A stretch of DNA of 11,744 nt from CAZAOY01 sp964486925 (lineage in GTDB: Bacteria; Bacillota; Clostridia; Oscillospirales; Ruminococcaceae), in assembly GCA_964486925.1 (NCBI GenBank), contig CAZAOY010000068.1:1-11744 (forward strand), in the 5' to 3' direction. The position numbers and the translations under genes are program-made. The notes beneath the pieces were generated by a model. It searched no databases, had not been told where the DNA came from, and saw only the letters and a list, made by a program, of their open reading frames with translations. Each line of letters begins with the position of its first letter. Position 1 is the first letter of the stretch. Shown here piece by piece: positions 1 to 6,251 of this stretch.

Positions 1-26
1 GAAAATATAAAAAAGGGGATTTAGTT

Positions 27-776
27 ATGAAAACAAAGATTGGGGTACAGCTGTACTCAGTAAAGGACGCAATGGCAGAGGATATGCCAAAGACACTTAA
101 GAGGATAAAAGAGATTGGATTTGACGCGGTAGAGTTTTATGGTGGTGCTACCTACTCCGCCGAGGAGATTGTAAAGGAGCTACAGGCAAATGACCTTGAG
201 ATATGCGGCTGGCATACCCCTTGGGCATGTGTGCAGGACGACTTTTTGCAGGCATGGATAGCATACTGCAAGGCTATCGGTAACAAGAACATAATTATAC
301 CGTGGCTTCCTGAGGAGTGCAGAGAATCTGTAGCGGCTTGGAAGGAAACCGCTAACAAGTTTAACTCCGTCAGCAAAGAGCTTAAAAAGCATGGTATGCG
401 TATCGGATACCACAACCATAACGCTGAATTTATCGACCTTGAGGGGGAAAAACCATGGGATGTATTCCTAAATGCTACCTGTGAGGATGTTATCGCTCAA
501 AACGATATCGGAAACAGCATGGAGGGGACTGGAGTTGACGGACTTGCCTACTTTGAAAAGTATGTAAACCGTGGGGTTACCGTCCACGCAAAGGCACATT
601 CTGAAACCGTAAAGATAGCGGCAATTGGCGAGGATGATATCGACTGGGTAAGATATGCTAAAGCGATCAAGGATACAGGTGTTACCGAGTACTGTATCGT
701 TGAGTATGAGAACGAAGGGGTAGATTCCTTTGAAAAGCTTGTCATCTGTTACAACACCTTAAAGGAACTATTATAA
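27..776 (+). CDS. Sugar phosphate isomerase/epimerase-like TIM-barrel protein
   Basis: This 249-residue protein looks like a cytosolic AP-endonuclease-2/xylose-isomerase-like TIM barrel, the superfamily containing IolE, IolI and many sugar phosphate isomerases/epimerases. Visible motifs run in the expected order: an N-terminal strand IGVQLYSVKDAM (5-16), GFDAVEFYGG (31-40) with Glu36, GWHTPW (61-66) with His63, GYHNHNAEF (127-135) with Glu134, QNDIGN (158-163) with Asp160, HAKAH (187-191), and a C-terminal CIVEYE (223-228) with Glu226. Glu134, Asp160, one of His187/His191 and Glu226 are the likely metal ligands by family analogy. Length is slightly short but complete for the family. The ATG is preceded by a purine-rich AAGGGG at 13-18, eight bases away. 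It is the first gene seen, so an upstream operon partner outside the window is possible. The true substrate cannot be read from the sequence; in this neighbourhood a sugar or sugar-acid is likely. Confidence 0.85.
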   Translation: MKTKIGVQLYSVKDAMAEDMPKTLKRIKEIGFDAVEFYGGATYSAEEIVKELQANDLEICGWHTPWACVQDDFLQAWIAYCKAIGNKNIIIPWLPEECRESVAAWKETANKFNSVSKELKKHGMRIGYHNHNAEFIDLEGEKPWDVFLNATCEDVIAQNDIGNSMEGTGVDGLAYFEKYVNRGVTVHAKAHSETVKIAAIGEDDIDWVRYAKAIKDTGVTEYCIVEYENEGVDSFEKLVICYNTLKELL

Positions 777-918
777 TTTTACATAATTACATGAGTTGCT
801 AATTGGGCAACAAAATATTGTATGATACTGTCTTGTTTATTCCATAATGTTGCGTTTTTTGAGCAAAGAGCGCAACATTCAATTTTAAGCAATGTAAATA
901 TCTATATAAGGAAGGTTT
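777..918 (+). promoter_or_regulatory. Leader upstream of the APH-fold kinase with weak promoter-like boxes
   Basis: The gap between the isomerase and the kinase holds a possible sigma-A promoter, TTGCTA (797-802), 18-base spacer, TATGAT (821-826), predicting a start near 833. It also carries two inverted repeats that share the same arm, GTTGC/GCAAC: a short one at 795-811 and a long one at 846-879. The kinase has a strong Shine-Dalgarno AAGGAAGG at 908-915. The promoter call is weak because the spacer is 18 and the -35 box matches poorly; read-through from the upstream gene is equally possible. Confidence 0.35.
846..879 (+). repeat. Long hairpin in the kinase leader
   Basis: A perfect 9-bp inverted repeat, AATGTTGCG (846-854) and CGCAACATT (871-879), continues inward as six more T-A or T-G pairs (855-860 with 865-870), leaving a GAGC tetraloop at 861-864. 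The total is a 15-bp stem in RNA. It is not followed by a T-run on either strand, so it does not look like a normal intrinsic terminator. It lies 40 bases upstream of the kinase start codon and could be an attenuator part, a protein site or an mRNA-stability hairpin. Confidence 0.6.
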
Positions 919-1836
919 ATGATTGTTAAAAACTACAAGGATATCTTAGCGCATTATAATGTGGCAGAAACTGCATATATTGGTAGCGGAATGGAATCGC
1001 AGGTATACAGATTGGGTTGTGATTGTGTCTTGAAGATACAACCTTACAAGCCGAATGACCTTACCTCAAAGCAAGCATTAATGGGGTTTTACTCAAAGCT
1101 TGACAGTAGAGGAATAAGCTTTAACCTTCCACAGATTCTATCGGTGGAGCAGATGGGGGAGTTTGGGGTGATTATCGAGCGGCTTATAAAGGGAAATGCT
1201 ATAAAGCCAATGTTACCCTCAATTAATAAGGATACCGCCGTTTCGGTAATGGAGCATTACCTACTCTCGATACTAGAGCTTAGGCGGGTAATGGTAGGGT
1301 TTAGCTTTAAAGATACTGTAGCTACACTTCTTTCTGGAACAGGGGACGGTATAGCTGATTGGAATAGCTTACTTTTACAACTGCTACTCAGCAAATATCA
1401 AAAGAACAAGACGTTCTTTAAACATAACGTTAAAAACATTGTTAAAAAGATAGACAGTTTAATAGAGTTTTTCTCAAAGCCATATAATGGAGATTACACA
1501 TTAATACATGGTGACTTCTGCCCAGAGAATATCCTAATGGATGATGATAGCGTTACAGGGGTGATTGATTTTGGGTTTTGTAATACCGTAGGTGATTATC
1601 TCTATGACGTTGCCTTAGGGTGGGCATTTGCGGATATGTATAACCTGTATAGCTTAGATTATAAAGGAATACTCAAAAAACTGATACAAAAACATCTACC
1701 AGATATAGAGGTTAATACGTTAGAAAACTACATACGGTTTTATAGTGTCTATTCCGCGGATTTTTACAGTGACAGCTGTAGTGATGGTCATGCTAACTGG
1801 TGTTTTGGTAACCTTAATAGGTGGGATATATATTAA
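919..1836 (+). CDS. APH/choline-kinase-fold phosphotransferase
   Basis: This 305-residue cytosolic protein belongs to the aminoglycoside phosphotransferase (APH)/homoserine-kinase-like superfamily, which transfers ATP gamma-phosphate to a small-molecule hydroxyl. The N-lobe shows a glycine-rich nucleotide loop, IGSGMESQVYRLG (21-33), and the ATP-binding lysine in VLKIQPY (Lys39). The C-lobe carries the catalytic Brenner-type motif LIHGDFCPENILMD (195-208: His197, catalytic Asp199, Asn204) and the metal-binding VIDFG (215-219, Asp217), followed by GDYLYDVALGW (225-235). All key residues are present and the length is normal, so it should be active. Start choice rests on AAGGAAGG immediately upstream. 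It follows the isomerase after 142 bases, so co-transcription is possible but not assured. The superfamily phosphorylates choline, amino acids, sugars and antibiotics; nothing here selects one, and calling it a resistance gene would be unjustified. Confidence 0.82.
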   Translation: MIVKNYKDILAHYNVAETAYIGSGMESQVYRLGCDCVLKIQPYKPNDLTSKQALMGFYSKLDSRGISFNLPQILSVEQMGEFGVIIERLIKGNAIKPMLPSINKDTAVSVMEHYLLSILELRRVMVGFSFKDTVATLLSGTGDGIADWNSLLLQLLLSKYQKNKTFFKHNVKNIVKKIDSLIEFFSKPYNGDYTLIHGDFCPENILMDDDSVTGVIDFGFCNTVGDYLYDVALGWAFADMYNLYSLDYKGILKKLIQKHLPDIEVNTLENYIRFYSVYSADFYSDSCSDGHANWCFGNLNRWDIY

Positions 1837-1853
1837 TTTTTTTCCTAATAAAG

Positions 1854-1893
1854 ATACCGCACAGCCCCTAAAACTATTGGGGCTGTGCGGTAT
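1854..1893. terminator. Bidirectional intrinsic terminator between convergent genes
   Basis: A perfect 15-bp inverted repeat, ATACCGCACAGCCCC (1854-1868) and GGGGCTGTGCGGTAT (1879-1893), encloses a 10-base loop. The stem is GC-rich at its core. T-rich DNA follows on the + strand (TTATTTAGATTTTT), and the - strand continues into CTTTATTAGG and an A-run. It lies between the kinase ending at 1836 and the GH2 gene ending at 1923, exactly where a shared terminator for convergent genes is expected. Confidence 0.9.
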
Positions 1894-1922
1894 TTATTTA
1901 GATTTTTAATCTTTAGGTTAGA

Positions 1923-3674
1923 CTACAGCTTCTCTATTGCCGCAACCTGTTGGTTAATCCTTTTAATAATCTCTGGGTCAAACTTTGGTTTGCGGTCGTA
2001 GGTGTATAGACCGTTTGTTTCCTGCTCAACATCGGTAAGCTGGGTGTAGCAGAAGGCGCACATATAAGGGTTTGATAGTAACTCGGTGGTTAGTCCCTCG
2101 TAGCGTGCTAAAAACTCCTCTTCACTGGTAGGGCGGTTACCGTAACCCCAGCTCTTTTCGTCCTTGCTGTCCGGATTCCACCAGATACCGCCGTATTCAC
2201 TTACAAAGTATGGCTGACCACCGTAGCTTTGACGGGTAGGGTAGGTTTCATAAGGTTCTCCACCCTCACGCATTGCTTTAAACTTTTCGCTAAATACCGC
2301 TACATCCTGCTCGTAATCGTGGATATCGTAGATATCGGTAACTACATGGAAGTTTCCGCTTGTGTCAATTACAGGGCGGGTGCAGTCTAACGCTTTGGTT
2401 ACATGGTATACTGTTGATAAAACTGTGTTATCCTGTTTTTTGCCGTCTAGATCCCAGGTTTCGTTAAACGGACACCATCCTACTAGTGCAGGGCTGTTAA
2501 AGTCACGTTTTACCGATTCCATCCATTCAGGGAGAAAGCTTTCAAGTCCTGCGGCGGTGGTGATATCAAGTCCCCAGTTAGGAAACTCGCCCCATACTAG
2601 GTAGCCTAGCTTATCCGCCCAGTAGATAAAGCGTGGGTCAAATACCTTTTCATGCATTCTAGCGCCGTTAAATCCCATCGCCATTGACATCTGGATATCA
2701 GCCTTTAACGCCTCATCTGTAGGGGCGGTGTAGATACCGTCAGGGTAGAATCCTTGGTCTAGGATTAACCGCTGGAATACCGTTTTACCGTTTAGCTTAA
2801 TCGCCATCCCATCAAGGGTGACACTGCGAAGTCCAAAGTAGCTTTTGACCTCGTCGAACATGCTATCGCCTGATTTTAGGGTTAAGGTTAGGTCATATAG
2901 GTTAGGATTTTGAATATCCCATAGATGAAGCTGTGTTACTATAAGCTTTAGGGTAACCCTACCGCCTACCACCCAAGCACAGGCAGAACCAACGTTATCA
3001 TTCCCAAAATGAGCAGTAGCTTCAAGTGAAAGGTCAGCGTCGTTGCCTTTAATCGTACCTTCTATATATAGACAGCTGTTTTCTGGGTCGGGGGTGTATT
3101 TAACATAGTCTATGTAGCTGTTAGATACCGCCTCCAGCCATACTGTCTGCCATATCCCTGTAGTGCGGGTATAGTCACAGCCGTGAGAATGGTACTCCTC
3201 ACTCTGTTTACCTCTTGCTTGTAGTGGGGAGCGAACGTCATCGTATGCAGATACGGTAATCACGTTCTCTTTGTCAGACAAGGCACTTGTAATATCAAAG
3301 CTAAAGGAGGTATACCCGCCTTTATGTGTGCCGACTTCTACTCCGTTTACCCAAACTGTGGTAAGGTAATCCACCGCTCCAAAGTGTAGGATAACCCTTT
3401 TGTCGTTCCATTCCTCTGGAATTATCACCATCTTTTTGTACCATACGCAGTTTAAGAAGTCTTTATTGTTAACACCGGAAAGCTCGCTTTCAGGGCAGAA
3501 CGGAACGATAATCTTTCCAGATAGCTTATCCCCTTCATAAAGCTTTCTGGCTTTACCACTATTGCCGTAGTCTATCTCGAAATCCCATTCGCCGTTTAGG
3601 TTTAAAAAGCTATCTCTTACCATCTGTGGGCGTGGATACTCTGGACGTGGGATGGTTTTATTGTTGTATGACAT
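1923..3674 (-). CDS. Glycoside hydrolase family 2 (beta-galactosidase/beta-glucuronidase-like)
   Basis: A retaining beta-glycosidase of the GH2 family with no signal peptide, hence probably cytosolic and acting on imported oligosaccharides. Residues are numbered from the upstream ATG at 3686. They show a jelly-roll sugar-binding domain (RPQMVRDSFLNLNGEWDF, 19-36; YKKMVIIP, 83-90; VWVNGVEVGTHKGGYTSFSFDIT, 111-133), an Ig-like domain (about 190-285), then a TIM barrel from KLNGKTVF with GFNGARMHEKVFDPRFIYWADKLGYLVWGE (338-367). The acid/base is Glu409 in GWCPFNETW and the nucleophile Glu497 in YFVSEYGG. Total length (about 583-587) is the short GH2 type without LacZ's extra C-terminal domains. 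Start is uncertain: GGAG (3691-3688) sits 1 base from the ATG at 3686 and 13 from the ATG at 3674; the latter (MSYNN...) is weakly preferred. It is divergent from an AraC gene, its likely regulator. Substrate (galactoside, glucuronide, mannoside) is not resolved. Confidence 0.9.
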   Translation of the reverse strand: MSYNNKTIPRPEYPRPQMVRDSFLNLNGEWDFEIDYGNSGKARKLYEGDKLSGKIIVPFCPESELSGVNNKDFLNCVWYKKMVIIPEEWNDKRVILHFGAVDYLTTVWVNGVEVGTHKGGYTSFSFDITSALSDKENVITVSAYDDVRSPLQARGKQSEEYHSHGCDYTRTTGIWQTVWLEAVSNSYIDYVKYTPDPENSCLYIEGTIKGNDADLSLEATAHFGNDNVGSACAWVVGGRVTLKLIVTQLHLWDIQNPNLYDLTLTLKSGDSMFDEVKSYFGLRSVTLDGMAIKLNGKTVFQRLILDQGFYPDGIYTAPTDEALKADIQMSMAMGFNGARMHEKVFDPRFIYWADKLGYLVWGEFPNWGLDITTAAGLESFLPEWMESVKRDFNSPALVGWCPFNETWDLDGKKQDNTVLSTVYHVTKALDCTRPVIDTSGNFHVVTDIYDIHDYEQDVAVFSEKFKAMREGGEPYETYPTRQSYGGQPYFVSEYGGIWWNPDSKDEKSWGYGNRPTSEEEFLARYEGLTTELLSNPYMCAFCYTQLTDVEQETNGLYTYDRKPKFDPEIIKRINQQVAAIEKL

Positions 3675-3737
3675 AGATATGACCATGCTCCAAGCAAGCG
3701 CAATGGCTTGTACGGAGTTCCTTTCATCTTAAATTAA

Positions 3738-3754
3738 TATTAGTCAAACTAATA
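3738..3754. promoter_or_regulatory. Palindromic operator candidate between GH2 and araC genes
   Basis: The perfect inverted repeat TATTAGT-caa-ACTAATA has two 7-bp arms and a 3-base spacer. It ends four bases before the -35 box of the rightward promoter and lies inside the predicted leader of the leftward GH2 transcript. That position suits an activator site, an autorepressor site, or both. Which protein binds is inference; AraC proteins often prefer direct repeats, so a different regulator is possible. Confidence 0.5.
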
Positions 3755-3757
3755 GTC

Positions 3758-3786
3758 TTGACTTTTTTACAGTTATACTGTATAGT
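3758..3786 (+). promoter_or_regulatory. Sigma-A-type promoter for the AraC-family gene
   Basis: TTGACT (3758-3763), a 17-base spacer and TATAGT (3781-3786) give a near-consensus vegetative promoter with a predicted start near 3793, about 60 bases before the regulator's start codon. The -10 box overlaps a small palindrome, TATAC-T-GTATA (3775-3785). Confidence 0.75.
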
Positions 3787-3790
3787 TAAT

Positions 3791-3819
3791 ATATTATCAC
3801 AGTAAAAGGCGGCTGTAAA
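3791..3819 (-). promoter_or_regulatory. Candidate promoter for the GH2 gene
   Basis: Reading leftward, TTTACA (3819-3814), a 17-base spacer and TAATAT (3796-3791) form a moderate sigma-A-like promoter with a start near 3784 and a leader of about 110 bases. Its -10 box is only five bases from the -10 box of the rightward promoter, so two polymerases could not occupy both. A weaker alternative with TATAAC as its -10 box lies a little further toward the GH2 gene. Confidence 0.45.
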
Positions 3820-3854
3820 CCCTAAAAATTCATATTTATATGAGGATTATCATA

Positions 3855-4673
3855 ATGACTACTACCGAAACTATCTACAACTTTTCACAATACTATGACC
3901 CTATACTCCCGGTTAACGTTACTATAGCGGGAAGATCCTACTGCGACAGCTCATACAGCATTAGCCGAACAAACTCAGATATCCTCTCGTTTGAGTATAT
4001 TATCGAAGGTGAGGGAACACTCCAGATTAACGGTAACACCCTTTATCCAAAAAAGGGGGATGTATACCTGTTGAAAAAAGGGAGCAACCATCACTATTAT
4101 ACCACAAAGACCGATAACCCATGGGTAAAGGTATGGGTAGTGTTCTGCGGCGACTTTGCGCAGAGTATATTTGACCAGTACATACCAAAGGATTGTTACT
4201 TAGTTGAGGGGTGTAACGTACTAACCTATATGAATGAGCTTTTATATCTTCTGCAAAGCAGTGACAGCTACCCAGATAAGATGGATCAGTCTGCTGTGAT
4301 ACTACTTAGGATTGCACAGGTGATAAAATCCCACATTACAGATACTAACGGCACTTTGTCTAAAACCCCCGCCTTGCGGATACAGCGGTATATTAATAGT
4401 AATATAAACCGCTCTCTAACTCTAGATGATATTGCACATGAGTTTAGCTACTCCAAAAATCAGATTATCAACATCTTTAAACAGCAGTTTGGGGTAACTC
4501 CATACCAGTACTACAAGCAAAAGCGGGTCAACAGTGCAAAACAGTATCTAACCGACACCGCCCTTTCAATTAAAGAGATATCTGATATTATGAATTTTCC
4601 TGACCGTCATTACTTTGCCAACTTTATTAAGGATAACCTAGGGGAGTATCCTAACAAGATACGTAAGGGATAG
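3855..4673 (+). CDS. AraC-family transcriptional regulator with cupin sensor domain
   Basis: A two-domain DNA-binding regulator. The N-terminal half is an AraC-type cupin ligand-binding domain, with FEYIIEGEGTLQINGNTLYPKKGDVYLLKKG followed by HHYY and a VKVWVVFCG strand. The C-terminal 100 residues carry the double helix-turn-helix: LTLDDIAHEFSYSKNQIINIFKQQFGVTPYQYY, then RVNSAKQYLTDTALSIKEISDIMNFPDRHYFANFIK and the terminal GEYPNKIRK. I place the start at the ATG at 3855 (272 residues, MTTTETIYNF), because GAGG (3842-3845) lies nine bases upstream of it. The ATG at 3840, which would add five residues, has no Shine-Dalgarno and in fact contains part of this one. It is divergent from the GH2 gene and probably controls it in response to a sugar released by that hydrolase (inference from position). 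The stop codon is one base from the end of the convergent amidohydrolase gene. Confidence 0.9.
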   Translation: MTTTETIYNFSQYYDPILPVNVTIAGRSYCDSSYSISRTNSDILSFEYIIEGEGTLQINGNTLYPKKGDVYLLKKGSNHHYYTTKTDNPWVKVWVVFCGDFAQSIFDQYIPKDCYLVEGCNVLTYMNELLYLLQSSDSYPDKMDQSAVILLRIAQVIKSHITDTNGTLSKTPALRIQRYINSNINRSLTLDDIAHEFSYSKNQIINIFKQQFGVTPYQYYKQKRVNSAKQYLTDTALSIKEISDIMNFPDRHYFANFIKDNLGEYPNKIRKG

Positions 4674-4674
4674 A

Positions 4675-5787
4675 TTAATTTACCTTTACCATCTCTGCTA
4701 TCTCATCAAGCCGCTTTAATAAACTGCCCTTATTCTCTAGCTTGCAGTTATGGTTAGTAAGGTTACTTCTAATAAACTCAAAATAATCTAACACATCAGG
4801 TATTGAGATTGGTTTTGGTTTATCACCTACAATCCTTACAAAGTTGTCACAAAGTATCTTCTTTAATACATTGTTTGGGAGGTTTACTCCTAAAACGTCG
4901 TAACCAAACAGCTTAAACTCATCATCCGTGGTAAGATAGCGTATTACGCCGCTTGCAATCTCCTTTGCCTGATCTATCTTTACCCGCATACCCTCATTAG
5001 TACTCCAGCCACCGTCTGTGCCGAATAGAATCCTATCTTGATGCTTTATAAAAAAGCTTCGCCAATCCTTGCGATTTAGTGCGAAGTTTCCATACATCTC
5101 ACTTCCTGGGGTTAGGTCAAAACGCACATTTTTATAGGTGTCTAGGAATCTGTCCGCCCGCTCTACATCCGCCGAGGCAAAGAACATATGCGCAAAGGTA
5201 ACCGAAAGGTTAGGGTAACGCTCTAGTATCTCGATAGTTTCGTTGTATAATTCCTCCTTTTGAGGATAGGTGCCATCGCCGTAAAACCAACCGTTTTCAA
5301 ATGCCCATGATGGGGCTTTGTCTTTATCCCAGAAGGTTTCGGGGTCGCCTGTATGCCATAATACCGGAACTTGCTTTTGCTCTAAGCCTTCAAAGAATGG
5401 TGCGTATTCCGCAGATGTAAGCTTAAACCCAAGATCTTTTCTTACGGTTGGTTTGGTTTCTATTAGCTTTATACCATCTACACCTATCTTAAGTAACGTA
5501 TCTAGCTGACCTTTAAAGTCGCAGTCATGGGGAAGGCTTGGATAGATATAATAGTCAAGACCTCCAAAGATGTATGTTGTTTTGGGATATAGGCATTTTT
5601 GTAGGATTGAAAGCGGGTTTTGTAGTGTGTGATCCTTATCCCAGCAGGGGAGGCTTAGGATGGCGGTGGATCTAAAGTTGCTTTCTGTGCAGATAGCGTC
5701 CATCGCAGCAGTTAGCCCGTTTAGTGAAAGTCCCGGTTCATCCTTAATATGAAGGTGAGAGTCTAGTATCTGTAGATTTTGTTCCAT
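4675..5787 (-). CDS. Amidohydrolase-2-family metal-dependent hydrolase
   Basis: A 370-residue cytosolic protein of the amidohydrolase superfamily, Amidohydrolase_2 (PF04909-type) TIM barrel. Members hydrolyse or decarboxylate small metabolites using one or two divalent metals. Visible landmarks: DSHLHI (Asp9, His11, His13, the N-terminal HxH metal site), GVDGIKLIE (102-110, Lys107), VLWHTGDPE (142-150, His145), VTFAHMFF (196-203, His200) and ILFGTDGGW (253-261, Asp258, the usual catalytic aspartate). All the metal-ligand positions expected for the family are filled, so it should be active. Unusual is a C-terminal extension of about 90 residues after the catalytic Asp, ending in a charged, helical tail. 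Its ATG has AAAGGA 11 bases upstream, inside a leader starting near 5871. It has its own promoter and no obvious terminator before the convergent AraC gene. Substrate unknown; a lactone or sugar-derived acid would suit the neighbourhood. Confidence 0.8.
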   Translation of the reverse strand: MEQNLQILDSHLHIKDEPGLSLNGLTAAMDAICTESNFRSTAILSLPCWDKDHTLQNPLSILQKCLYPKTTYIFGGLDYYIYPSLPHDCDFKGQLDTLLKIGVDGIKLIETKPTVRKDLGFKLTSAEYAPFFEGLEQKQVPVLWHTGDPETFWDKDKAPSWAFENGWFYGDGTYPQKEELYNETIEILERYPNLSVTFAHMFFASADVERADRFLDTYKNVRFDLTPGSEMYGNFALNRKDWRSFFIKHQDRILFGTDGGWSTNEGMRVKIDQAKEIASGVIRYLTTDDEFKLFGYDVLGVNLPNNVLKKILCDNFVRIVGDKPKPISIPDVLDYFEFIRSNLTNHNCKLENKGSLLKRLDEIAEMVKVN

Positions 5788-5870
5788 TGTAAAGACATTC
5801 CTTTCTCAAAGTAGTGCTAAAGTTTTACTTTAGGGTATTTTAGTATTCTAGAAAGTTAAATAATTAAATT

Positions 5871-5888
5871 TGCTATAATTATATAGCA
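5871..5888. promoter_or_regulatory. Palindromic operator candidate at the amidohydrolase promoter
   Basis: TGCTATA (5871-5877), ATTA (5878-5881) and TATAGCA (5882-5888) form a perfect 7-bp inverted repeat. It completely covers the -10 box and start site of the leftward amidohydrolase promoter, the classic position for a repressor operator. In AT-rich DNA a chance palindrome is possible, but the coincidence with the promoter is notable. Confidence 0.5.
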
Positions 5889-5906
5889 TTTAGCATAAAA
5901 AATCAA
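5878..5906 (-). promoter_or_regulatory. Sigma-A-type promoter for the amidohydrolase gene
   Basis: Reading leftward, TTGATT (5906-5901), a 17-base spacer and a perfect TATAAT (5883-5878) predict a start near 5871 and a leader of about 84 bases. The perfect -10 box and ideal spacing make this a good call. Confidence 0.7.
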
Positions 5907-6104
5907 TAGCGTGAAGCTAATATTTTTATTTATTGAAGTTTATGGTAAAATTATGCCTTCAAATGTATCTTTTGCCTTATTTTGTATATTCTTAGTAATT
6001 ATGTTATAGTTTGAAGCTTTAAGAAAAATTTAAATAAAATAATCAAAAAATTAAAAGAGTAGACTAAGATAGATAAAATAATGATATAAATTTGTAAAAA
6101 ACTA
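5907..6104. other. AT-rich gap between divergent promoters, no gene seen
   Basis: This stretch has no ORF with a credible ribosome binding site on either strand and no tRNA- or riboswitch-like fold I can recognise. A second rightward promoter-like pair occurs, TTGTAT (5982-5987), 17 bases, TATAGT (6005-6010). It could be a spare promoter for the aquaporin or for an unseen small RNA, but such matches are frequent by chance in DNA this AT-rich. Confidence 0.4.
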
Positions 6105-6133
6105 TTGACTTAATTTAGAAAATAATATATAAT
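6105..6133 (+). promoter_or_regulatory. Strong sigma-A-type promoter for the aquaporin gene
   Basis: TTGACT (6105-6110), a 17-base spacer and a perfect TATAAT (6128-6133) give one of the best promoters in the window. The predicted start near 6140 leaves an untranslated leader of about 110 bases. Confidence 0.8.
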
Positions 6134-6162
6134 TAGTAAAAATGATACGGATTGTCGCTTTT

Positions 6163-6195
6163 TGTGTTTTTTTGCACATATTTTGTGCAGACACA
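6163..6195 (+). repeat. Nested hairpin in the aquaporin leader
   Basis: TGCACA (6173-6178) pairs with TGTGCA (6184-6189) around a five-base loop, and TGTGT (6163-6167) pairs with ACACA (6191-6195) outside it, leaving a five-T bulge on one side and a single G on the other. The combined 11 pairs lie about 25 bases after the predicted transcription start. Function unknown. Confidence 0.4.
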
Positions 6196-6237
6196 TTAAT
6201 GCAATAAAGTAAACTATCCTGTCGTTAATAAAACTCT

Positions 6238-6251
6238 AAAGGAGATCCTTT
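6238..6251 (+). promoter_or_regulatory. Aquaporin ribosome binding site inside a small inverted repeat
   Basis: AAAGG (6238-6242) and CCTTT (6247-6251) are complementary around AGAT, so the Shine-Dalgarno GGAG (6241-6244, seven bases from the ATG) can be partly sequestered in a 5-bp hairpin abutting the start codon. The stem is weak and may be coincidental; the site still decides the start clearly. Confidence 0.5.

Noticed and set aside
152..415. Antisense reading frames inside the isomerase gene
   Set aside because: They have no ribosome binding site, no recognisable domains and mirror the codon structure of the real gene on the other strand. The same applies to antisense frames inside the GH2, pLGIC-like, amidohydrolase and ATPase genes.
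919..1836. Aminoglycoside-resistance gene
   Set aside because: Only the general APH-fold catalytic motifs are visible. The superfamily phosphorylates many metabolites and nothing ties this member to an antibiotic.
5982..6010. Second rightward promoter TTGTAT-17-TATAGT driving a small RNA
   Set aside because: The -35 box is poor and such pairs arise readily in DNA this AT-rich. No downstream terminator or conserved fold was seen before the aquaporin promoter.
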